A DNA stretch of 64,000 bases. Origin: Gigaspora rosea (lineage: Eukaryota > Glomeromycota > Glomeromycetes > Diversisporales > Gigasporaceae). The DNA is taken from assembly GCA_003550325.1 (NCBI GenBank), contig QKWP01001196.1, forward strand, positions 87,472-151,471, written 5' to 3'. The notes beneath the pieces were generated by a model. That model saw only the letters and a list, made by a program, of their open reading frames with translations, did not search any database and had not been told where the DNA came from. Positions 54,870 through 64,000 of this stretch are shown here, piece by piece. The translations under genes and the position numbers were made by a program. Each line of letters opens with the position of its first letter. The stretch's first letter is position 1.

Positions 54870-55545
54870 AGTTTAAAATTATAAAATTATTAATAGCTTT
54901 TGATCTACTGGGCCAATTTAGATAATTTAATTACCAAAATATTTGTTTTGCTAAGGCAATTCTAACAAGCCCAAAATCGTTAAAATCCAATCACAGGATC
55001 CCAAGATCATTCAACTTTTGTGTAATTTTAATAGTGATTTTTTAGAATCACTAAGTAATTTTTTTAACATTGAATAATGTTTGATCCACTGACCTATTTG
55101 GATGATTTAACTACCAAAATGTTCATCTTAGTGAGACGATTCTAACAAGCCCAAAATTGCTAAATTCCAATTACAAGATCCCAAGATCGATAAAGATTTG
55201 TATTGTTATTAACAATACAAATCCTTATCAATCTTGAAATTCTGTAATTGAAATTTAGCAATTTTGGGCTTGTTAAAATCATCTCACTGAGACGAACATT
55301 TTGGTAGTTAAATCATCCAAAATGGGCCAGTGATCAAAAGTTATTCAATGTTAAAGAAATTTACTTAGTAATTTTAAAAAATCATTATTAAAATTACACA
55401 AAATTTGAACAATCTTGGGATTCTGTAATTAGATTTTAACAATTTTGGACTTTTAGAATCATCTCATCAAGATGAGCAATTTGGTAGTTAAATCATGCAA
55501 AATGGACTAGTATAGCAAAAGCTATTATCAATTTCAAAAATTGGG
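54870..55545. repeat. Nested pair of foldback elements
   Basis: Outer arms 54870-55062 and 55353-55545 are reverse complements. In the loop lies a second, complete foldback (55063-55353) of the same family, centred near 55207. All four arms contain the CCAAAAT...TTAACTACCAAAATRTT block, a GTCTC-GAGAC-like dyad and AACAAGCCCAAAATYG. Confidence 0.8.
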
Positions 55546-55581
55546 CATATAAATAATTTTTAAAAAATATAAAGTTTGATT

Positions 55582-55736
55582 GGCTAATAAGGTATCAGGT
55601 GTTGGTAGGTGGGGTAAAATTTTGAAATTTATTAGTAACAAAAAATTATGTAATTTCTNGGCTAATAAGGTATCAGGTGTTGGTAGGTGGGGTAAAATTT
55701 TGAAATTTATTAGTAACAAAAAATTATGTAATTTCT
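55582..55736. other. Identical 77-base copies around a single N (assembly artefact)
   Basis: 55582-55658 and 55660-55736 are identical with one N at 55659, as at 16630. It probably represents one locus copy. Confidence 0.85.
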
Positions 55737-56185
55737 GGATGCCCCTTAGCAGGACCCTGGACATATCTCATATAGGTTATAACTGGATTTTGGCCAATTT
55801 TGACCTAATTTGCTAAAAACAACAAAACTATATTTACTTAAATAACTTCTGATCCAGTAATCAGAATTGAATGAACTTTTTTTTGTTAAATGCGTTTCAC
55901 TAAGAGCTTTATTTTAAAAAAAGTTCATTCAAATTGGACTACTAGATGCCAAGATAATTGCCAAAAACTGTTTTTTGCTTCTCAAATTTTGGGGTTTTTG
56001 TTGAAATGCGTAACTTATGACCTCTGTACTAGATGTCCAGGGACCTCCTTTAGCTAATCAGGAACTTAGATATAAAGACTATTAGATATTAGAAATAGCA
56101 GTTTATCGGGTATTAATTATGGAACAGATATAGTAAATCAATTTTTAACTGATTATAATAGGCTATTAGTTTTAACAGGATTAGT
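55737..56185. other. Intergenic DNA with a short foldback
   Basis: GATCCAGTAATCAGAATTGA...GTTCATTCAAATTGGACTAC (about 55850-55950) forms a loose inverted repeat with the 'GATCCAGTAATC' end motif of the 12079-12372 foldback. No gene. Confidence 0.5.
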
Positions 56186-56354
56186 TTGGGAAAGGTTGAC
56201 TATAGATACATAATTTTGGATTTTTGATCAGAAAAAGCAAATTTAAATATCTTTTCTTCAAATTTCAAGTAAAATAAAATATTTTTATTGATTAAATGTA
56301 TTTTTAGATACTAAATAAGTTTACTTAGTGCAATAAATTAGATTTATTTAGTAA

Positions 56355-56896
56355 GGGATAGAAATTTGTCGCACCTCTAATTCCGACCTATCAAATCGCA
56401 CGATTTTGTAGACAAAAAATTTTAAGTTTTAAAAATTAAAAATTTTACTAGTAAAATGTAAAAAAATAGCTTGTCTTAATAAAAAAATAACGTTTTATAA
56501 GAAAAATCAAAAGTTTTGATCGTTAGCACATATAAAACTTTTTTTTTTACTAAAAATAATCTATATTTATGTTTAAGTATTACATGTAAAATTTTATATA
56601 AACAACTTTTTCTAAGTTAAAACAGTAAATTGTTTTAGTAAAAAAAAGTTTTATATGTACTAACTTTGGAAATTTTTGATTTTTCTTATAAACCATTTTT
56701 TTTTACTAAGACAACCTATCTTTATGACTTAGAAAAAGTTGATCAGAATAAAATTTTACATTATATGATGTGCTATTTTATATATATTTTATACTTTATT
56801 AAGTAAAAATTTTAAATTTTTAAAAATAAAATTTTTTGCCTATAAAATCGTGTGATTTGATTGGTTGAAGCAGAGGTGCGACAAATTTATTTTCCC
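56355..56896. mobile_element. Mutator-like MITE, complete
   Basis: About 70-base inverted ends starting GGGATAGAAATTTGTCGCAC and, from the other strand, GGGAAAATAAATTTGTCGCA, flanked by an exact 9-base duplication ATTTAGTAA (56346-56354 and 56897-56905). The interior holds inverted AAGTTTTATATGTACTAAC-type blocks. It is the best reference copy of the family seen at 14090 and 16210. Confidence 0.88.
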
Positions 56897-58347
56897 ATTT
56901 AGTAAAATCTTGTAAATTATAAAATTTTATAGAATTTTATTAATAAAATTTTATAAAATTTTAGTAATTTTTAAAATTTTATTATTTAATTTTACTTTGT
57001 GGACTAAGTAGGCTTGTTTAAAACCTAAAAATATATTTAATTGATTTAATTATTTTTATTTTACTTAAAATTTAAAGAATAAATACATAATTTTAAATTT
57101 TTGATCAAAAAAATCAAATTTGACTTTTTTGATCAAAAATCCAAAATTATGTACTTTTCTTTAAATTTTAAATACAATAAAAATAATTTTGCTAATTTAA
57201 TGTATTTTTAGTTCTGAACAAGTTTACTTAGTATATTATTGTATCTCAAAAAGTTTTATAATTTTAACTCTTAGTAAAAGTTTTTATATTTTTGATTAAT
57301 TATTAAAAATTTTTTAATATCAAATAAAATAGGTTTTAATCTAACTTATTATATTATTTTTATTGTTTTAACATTGTTTTATTTAGTAATTTTGCATGTA
57401 CAATTTGCTGTATTCAAGAAAAAAAGGAAAATTGTTTTTAAAAAAAAAGATATTTTAAATATTTTCACAACCAATATGCAGTTCTATGAGCTTGTACTAT
57501 GCAAGTGCATTTATGTGCGTATGATAAAGATATGATTAAAATTTAAGCAAAATTGAATTACTAGTTGTGAAGAAATTAAGCTTTAAAGTGAAGTAATTTG
57601 ATTTTTTTTACTATATACGCATATATATAAATTACTATAGATTACTATAGTAAATTATATAGTAAATATTGTTAAAAAAAGTTACTATTAATAAATTTTT
57701 TTATTTTATCAATAAAACAATCAAAATAATTTTATTTTTATTAATCCAGTAACCTAATAAGTATATTAAATTAAAAAAATCAAAAATTAATTGGTACAAA
57801 AAATATTTGAATTAGAGCTATTTGAGGTACAAATCTTTATGTACCAGACTATAAGTTAAAATTAATTAATAAAATGTTGCGAATTATAAGATTTTATAGA
57901 ATTTTATTAATAAAATTTTATAAAATCTTATGATTCACAAAATTTTTATTAATTAATTCTAACTTTATGTACTAAATAAGCTTGTTTAGCATCTAGAAAT
58001 ATATTAAATTGGAAGAATTATTTTTATTTTGCTTGAAATTTTGAGAATAGATGCATAATTTTGGATTTTTGATTAAAAAAATCAAATTTAAGCACCTTTT
58101 CTCCAAATTTTAAGTAAAATAAAAACAATCCTGCTAATTTAATGTATTTTTAAATTTGAATAAGTTTACTTAGTGCATTAAGTTAAAATTATTTAGTGAA
58201 TCTTGTAAAGCATAAGATTTTATAGAATTTTATTAATAAAATTCTATTTAATCTTATAATTCACAATATTTTACTAATTAATTCTAACTTAAAACACTAT
58301 ATAAAACTTGCTTATAATCTAAAAATATATTTTTTATCAGAATTATT

Positions 58348-59702
58348 ATTATTTTTTTTTTTAAGCTTCATAGCCGTCTGATCTTTATTAGCAAATTATA
58401 TATAAACTATATAATTTAATGTACTAACTGTAGAGACCAAACTAAGCTGGCTGCCCGAAATGGTGCCCAACTTTGGCTACTGCACTGAAATGGTTTGCTT
58501 ATACTCAAGCGACGGTCTTCCCTATCAGCAAGAAGTATAGCTCCGCCTGGCTTCAGAAAACCAACCACAGAATCCATTCTACCTAAAAACTTTTTCTCTG
58601 AGCTTCTCATAAAGAAGAATAAAAAAAGGGAAAAGATTAAAGGGAGGACAATACCTAAACGACTAACCAAAAAACCAACCAAAAATACAACCAAAAGAAA
58701 GCAATAGTAAAAGAAAAACCAAAGAAAAAGCAAAGAAAGAATAGAAACTGTAGATGCTAACACGTCTAGCATAAACGATAAAAATTATATAATACCACAA
58801 GACTAATGTCTACCAGTATATTATATGTACAGATATATGAAAAAAAAGAAAAACGAAACTAAAAAAAAGGTAAGAAATTTTTCAGTGCCCTCCAGATCCA
58901 ACTATGTCATTTGTTGTTTATTTGTATGTAGTGACCAAATCCATACGTGACGGCACCGGTCCTGATTCGGATCATCCCAATTCAGAAGGAGTAAACACTG
59001 CTGATCTTTTGGAGAGGGTAAGCTAGGACAGTGTTGTTACTTGAACGTGTCTATACTATGTTTTTTGTCCAATGTCCAAGATTGTCCAAAATCATCCAAG
59101 CCTATGTCCCATGTTTAACTAATCAATAAAGTAATTTAAAAAAATATATAATTATATATTTTTTTAGGTGCTGGACTCATTGGTGAAAAAATTAAAATAG
59201 ATTATCTTAATAAAATTTTAAGTAATTTTAATTTGAAAAAATGTCCAAAATGTCCAAAAAACGTCCAAGTGACAACAATGAGCTAGGATTCCTACTTTTT
59301 AGCAAAAATTTCAAAAAAAATCCAAAGGGAAGTATGACGATACTTAAAAGAAATTTAAAAGAGAGAGTGCAGTTGGAAAAACTCAATTTTTTGTTGTTCC
59401 CCATTGTTTTGCCACAAAAAACTTCGTCGACAGAAGAAAACTTTAATTTCTACCAAAATTACTCGTACAAGGGCTCCACTTTCTGCCAGTTATCTTGTAA
59501 AAGTACGCTTTTGGCTTGCATGTCGAATATATAAAGGAGTCCTCAGAAAGTTAGTTGACCTTTATAAAAACCGTTTTCTTGTGTTATCCTACTATACATT
59601 AAGTATAGGCAATGCTCCAACAAAAAACTTCTTGTTTTTCTTCCGTTGGTAATTTGGTTCAAGTGATTGTCAGAAAGAGTTGTCAGGTCCTGTCTAATAT
59701 GC
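58348..59702 (-). mobile_element. Non-autonomous LINE-like retroposon A, copy 4
   Basis: Flanked by TATCAGAATTATT (58335-58347 and 59703-59715), a 13-base duplication inside a tandem-array unit. On the minus strand it starts near AACTCTTTCTGACAATCA (about 59662-59679) and ends GCTAATAAAGATCAGACGGC then poly-A. A 118-residue hydrophobic frame (58772-58416) is shared only loosely with copy 2 and is probably not a gene. A hAT MITE is inserted (59029-59280). Confidence 0.87.
59029..59280. mobile_element. hAT-like MITE (CAGTGTTGTCACTTG ends), copy 1
   Basis: Starts CAGTGTTGTTACTTGAACG, ends GTCCAAGTGACAACAATG, flanked by exact 8-base duplications AGCTAGGA (59021-59028 and 59281-59288). Nearly identical to 62824-63074. 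Confidence 0.92.
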
Positions 59703-60599
59703 TATCAGAATTATTTTTATTTACTTGAAATTCAAAGTATAGATATATAATTTTGAATTTTTGATCAAAAAGTCAAATTTAAGTATCTTTTCTCCAAATT
59801 TTAAGTAAAATAAAAATAATACTACTAATTTAATATATTTTTAGGTTCTGAACTAGTTTACTTAGTGCATAAATTAGAAATAATTAGTAAAATTTTGTGA
59901 ATCATAAGATTTTATAGAATGCTATTAATAAAATTCTATAAAATCTTATTATTCGCAACATTTTACTAATTAATTTTAACTTAATGCACTAAGTAAGCTT
60001 ATTCAGAACCTAAAAATACATTAAATTAGCAATTTATTTTTATTTTACTTGAAATTTAAAAAAAAACAATGCATAATTTTGGATTTTTGATCAAAAAAAT
60101 CAAATCTGATCAAAAATCCAAAATTATATATCCATTCTCTAAATTTTAAGTAAGATAAAAATAATTCTACTAATTTAATATATTTTTAGGTCTGAACAAG
60201 TTTACTTAATACATAAAGTAAGAATTAATTAGTAAAATTTTGGAAATCATAAGATTTTATAGAATTTTATTAATAAAATTTTATAAAATCTTATGATTCA
60301 CAAGATTTCACTAAATAAATCTAATTTAATGCACTATATAAACTTATTTAGCATCTAAAAATATATCAAATTAGCAGAAATATTTTTATTTTATTTGAAA
60401 TTTGGAGAAAAGATGCTTAAATTTGACTTTTCTGATTAAAATTCAAAATTATGCATTTATTTTCTAAATTTCAAGTAAAATAAAAATAATTTTGCCAATT
60501 TGATATATTTTTAGGTGCTAAACAAGTTTACTTAGTGCACAAAGTTAAATTAATTAATAAAAATTTGTAGATTATAACTGGTAAGATTTTACTAATTAA

Positions 60600-61095
60600 T
60601 TCTAGCTTCATGCACTAAGTAAACTTGTAAAAGACTAAAAAAATAACTTTGATGTATTGTTAGCAAAATTTTTATTAAGTAAATTAATCTTCATTAATAA
60701 GACATTTTTTTTTATTCATTGTTATAAGTTCTACTTACCTCTAAATTTTCATAAAACTCAGATATTATTTATTAATTGATTTTTATAAAATACTTTTTTG
60801 TACCAAAAGAATCTATATAAATACCAGTAAGCTTTTACAAATGACCTTAATAAAAAATTATTTGATTTTTATAAAATTTAAAGGAAAGTAAAGTTTATTA
60901 TAGTGATCAAAATTGTCTTAATAATGAAGGTTAATTTACTTAATAAAAAAAAGCCAATATTAGTATACTACAATTAGGTTTTATTAAAACTTAAAATTTT
61001 TATTTTTTTGTTGTGTTAGCACTTGACGTATTTATTGGCTAATTACACAGCATAACAGATATCATCACGTGATATAACAAATTTCTAATGTCTAG
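60600..61095 (-). repeat. Right arm of the very large inverted repeat
   Basis: Reverse complement, in order, of 47435-47670 and 50210-50520. The interval between the arms is about 13 kb and holds the minisatellite, pogo-like MITE, Crypton relic and tandem array. Confidence 0.7.
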
Positions 61096-61271
61096 AAATA
61101 AAGAAAACTTAACTAGAGGTTGGAACTGGGTGAAAAATCATCACCTAGGTCACCCATGTAACTTTGAAATCAGTTACTCGAGTGAAACCGGTTAGTATAG
61201 TCGAATAATTCGAATTCAAATCATAAATTTTTTAATCTGTGAGTACTCATGAGTTAATTATTAATATATAA

Positions 61272-61422
61272 GGGCAGTGTCATTAATCACCTGATTATTT
61301 TTTATCAGAGGCCTACCCCCTTCCCTCTTCCTTAATATATAAATAGTCAGGTTCTTATATATAATTTCAACTTTTTTTATCCTCCTCCCCCCTAAAAAAT
61401 CACCTGATTTTTGTTACCCCCC
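61272..61422. mobile_element. Tourist-like MITE, copy 2
   Basis: GGGCAGTGTCATTAATCACC at the left and TTGTTACCCCCC at the right, flanked by TAA (61269-61271 and 61423-61425). Same family as 13033-13180. Confidence 0.8.
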
Positions 61423-62815
61423 TAATGAAGTTAAATAACTAATACTTTGCATTAATAAATTTAGCATACTGCATAAATAATGTCATAATTTAATGTAATT
61501 CTTTAAAATTTAAATAAACTACATATGTAATTTATTGCAATCGCAAATTTTTAATAAAATAAATATGGCGCAAAACAAAAGCATTAATGAACAGGAAGAA
61601 TCCTGTAATAAAGAAAATAGTCAAAACACAATTATCATATGTCCAAAAGTTATCTGAACGCTTGTTTTCAAATGTTGAAAACAACATTACAGCAAAACAT
61701 ATATAAAAAAAAAAAGAACCAGCATGTACAAACCTTGATCCGAAATTAGTGGGTGATATGTTTTCCAGCTAATAATCAATATGTCGATAAAATACACTAG
61801 CATTCGTAATTTATAATTATATATACCAGTATCAGTAAGTAGTGATAATCGGCTAAGTTGTAAGTAATAATTTTGGGTATATAGTAAGTAGTAAGTGCTA
61901 GGCATGAATAATTCTAAAAAGATAGTAAATTCTCAACAATAGGCAGTTCGGAATGGTGATTTTTAGAAATAGATAAGTATCAGAGTTAGTAAATAGTAGT
62001 AGACAATAAAGCTAAACACCGGTAGTAGGTGTTTTATAAAGCTAGCTGTGTAAGATTCAAATACTCAAAAGTAAAATAAAGAAGTTTTGAATTCTACCAC
62101 TTACTATAATCATCTTTTTTGATAACGGATTGATAAATCGTTTCAAAAGTTCATTATACAGTAATCTACTATGTTTTATGTACCGAACTTATGATAAATT
62201 TGGGGGTTTTACTTTAATTCCGTCAATAACAAAGACCAATATAATTATTCCATCGGCATAACTGATATGATCCAGATTTGTGGGTTTTAAAAGTAACTGT
62301 ACTCAAAGAGCTTTTTTTTTTAAAAAAAAATAGTAATGTTACGAAGGTTTATTTGCGTACTCTCTACTATAAGTCATTTATAAGATGGGGCAAAAAAAAA
62401 TTATTTTAAAAGTTGCCGAATTTAAGCAACCCCTAAAAATTTGGATAAAACAAGTGGCTTAGAGGGTTGCTTATTTTCAGACCTATGCAGTATTGCTTTA
62501 TAAACATAAATTATAATAAAAGTATTTTTTTTACCATCACAATTTTAATAATTCTGAATAAATCTGCGTAATGACACCCATTTCTGGACTGAACCTGTAA
62601 AAGCAAGTAATTTAATGTCAATTTTTGTCATTCACAATCGTTAAATTTGCTTAGCACTAATGAATTGTACAGGCCACTGTTCTTACCCATTTTCAACCGG
62701 GTTGTCATATTATCAACCGGATGAACCGACCAACCGCGGTTGACCCGATTTTGCTTGACCTGGTTTCAAACTCTAAACTTAACCTGTACTAGGGGTATAG
62801 ATAGTTTATCCTATA
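61423..62815. other. Intergenic DNA with weak repeat traces
   Basis: TTGCCGAATTTAAGCAACCC and GGGTTGCTTATTTTCAGAC (62412-62486) form a small inverted repeat. TCAACCGGGTTGTCATATT and AACCGCGGTTGACC (62690-62750), ending near GGTTTCAAACTCTA, look like a diverged fragment of the 24157-24505 MITE. No gene. Confidence 0.5.
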
Positions 62816-62823
62816 CCTAGGGG

Positions 62824-63074
62824 CAGTGTTGTCACTTGGACGTGTTCATACTATGTTTTTTGTTCAACGTTCAAGATTGTCCAAAATCGTCCAAGCCTAT
62901 GTCCCATGTTTAACTAATCAATAAAGTAATTTAAAAAAATATATAATTAATATTTTTTTAGGTGCTGGACTCATTGGTGAAAAAATTAAAATAGATTATC
63001 TTAATAAAATTTTAAGTAATTTTAATTTGAAAAAACGTTCAAAATGTCCAAAAAACATCCAAGTGACAACACTG
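62824..63074. mobile_element. hAT-like MITE (CAGTGTTGTCACTTG ends), copy 2
   Basis: Starts CAGTGTTGTCACTTGGACG, ends ATCCAAGTGACAACACTG, flanked by exact 8-base duplications CCTAGGGG (62816-62823 and 63075-63082). Confidence 0.93.
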
Positions 63075-63143
63075 CCTAGGGGGTATAGACATTTTATCCT
63101 GTACTTAAGGGGTACAAATTATTTAATCTATACCCTATATATA

Positions 63144-63462
63144 TACCTTATATGTCCAAAAAAAAGCTACTACCTAAAATAAGCTACTCCCCTGATTTTT
63201 TTAAAAATCTTAAAAATTTATTAGCAGTTGTTACATATAAAACTTTTTTTTTACTAAGTAAACTTCAAAAGTCGATTAAATAAAGTTGTGCAGTGCATTA
63301 AAATACACCTACAGTAAAAATTTGGTGTTATTTGGATAACTTTTTATTAGTACGTTTTTCAATTTTTTCAAAAAATACTATATTTCGAAAATAAGCTACT
63401 TTATGATTTTTCGTGTAATTTTTTGGCCAAAAAAGGTAGCTTAATTTCGGACACATACGGTA
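63144..63462. mobile_element. Mariner-type MITE (TACCRTATRTGTCC ends), intact copy
   Basis: Left end TACCTTATATGTCC, right end GGACACATACGGTA. About 90% similar by eye to the two halves of 7067-8774, without the insertion found there. Confidence 0.8.
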
Positions 63463-63565
63463 ACTTATATTATTGTTACAAAATCCACTTTTAGATACGT
63501 AGATTTTATTAATGTCTAATAAAAGCTTAGCAACTTCATCTTATCAACCACATAATGATTGTACT

Positions 63566-64000
63566 AGGACCCCGAAATATATATAAATAGGTAAGATAAC
63601 TTTTAAATTTTTTATTAATTGCTATATGCAAGACTTTTTTTATAAGATCAGTACACAAAATTTATACCTTACAATAAAAAATTAAAAAAATATGCAAAAT
63701 AAAATTCTAACCTTAATTATAGTATATAAGCTATCCCTTAGTTTGTACTACTTCGCAGGCAAATTTGCCTGTAAACTTACTATAAATATACCTCTGATCT
63801 ATTTTTTTAATCATTTAAAATATTTAAATAAAATTTGGTATTATAATATTTAATAACAAGGATTATATTTTTGAATTATTTAAATTTATATTATAAGACA
63901 AAAAGTTTATGTTGCTTATAAGCTGAAAATATTAAATTTTAAAGAAATTTTTTAACCAAAAAAATATTTTACAATATCTTGGCGAATTCTTTAAATATTG
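63566..64000. mobile_element. hAT-like element (AGGACCCCG end), partial
   Basis: AGGACCCCGAAATATATATA at 63566 matches the left end of 17974-18163. The sequence afterwards diverges and no right end is seen before the window edge, so the true extent is unknown. Confidence 0.45.

Larger units (their letters stand above)
56190..60640. repeat. Tandem array of a dyad-symmetric unit of about 330-350 bases
   Basis: The marker CAAGTTTACTTAGTGCA recurs near 56325, 57225, 58165, 59845, 60195 and 60525; the last three are about 350 and 330 bases apart. Each unit contains AAGATTTTATAGAATTTTAT with its reverse complement, and GATTTTTGATCAAAAA flanked by inverted CTTGAAATTT / AAATTTTAAGTAAAAT. The array is split by a Mutator-like MITE and retroposon A copy 4. 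Confidence 0.7.

Noticed and set aside
58416..58772. 118-residue hydrophobic frame resembling a membrane protein
   Set aside because: Lies in retroposon A; the frame is not kept in copies 1, 2 and 3, so hydrophobicity reflects T-rich composition.

Overview
The window is AT-rich, repeat-dense DNA from a eukaryote, most likely a fungus. The two spliced genes have short AT-rich GT-AG introns. The leucine-rich-repeat gene, the BTB/T1 gene, the Crypton-type recombinase relic and the great mass of transposons fit an arbuscular mycorrhizal fungus such as Rhizophagus. That organism call is inference; no marker gene is present.

Host genes are few and sit in one central island, about 35-45 kb: an intact single-exon F-box-like/leucine-rich-repeat gene (35190-36689, minus), an LRR pseudogene (about 39540-39880, minus), a ten-exon short-chain dehydrogenase/reductase gene (40870-42552, plus; joined exons give 306 codons) and a three-exon KCTD-like BTB gene (43654-44496, minus; 231 codons). 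They show no sign of forming a pathway.

The rest is a layered transposon landscape. Left (1-9.7 kb): a decayed LINE cut by the window edge, foldback repeats, a nested pair of inverted-repeat elements around a 707-base gap, and a GATC-dense hAT-like element. 10.2-13.4 kb: a hAT transposase pseudogene carrying two small MITEs. 14-22.2 kb: a strongly nested block in which a Mutator-like MITE holds a 1.3 kb retroposon that itself holds another MITE, beside a foldback split by two retroposons. 24.0-32.1 kb: a complete LINE on the minus strand with a 16-base target duplication. 32-35 kb: small elements and a degenerate tandem array. 46-64 kb: a very large inverted-repeat structure, a TIR element carrying leucine-rich-repeat fragments, a 23-base minisatellite, a pogo-like MITE, a Crypton relic, nested foldbacks, a dyad-unit tandem array and several MITEs.

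The most interesting signal is the relation between the LINE and the smaller retroposons. The full LINE and the 1.1-1.35 kb non-coding retroposon (four copies, each with a 13-17 base target duplication) share an identical 18-base 5' terminal block. The two LINE copies keep two small 3' hairpins whose stems have changed in a compensatory way. This resembles autonomous/non-autonomous LINE pairs that share one promoter and one reverse transcriptase. The LINE also carries an N-terminal array of about 50-60 residue modules that I do not recognise.
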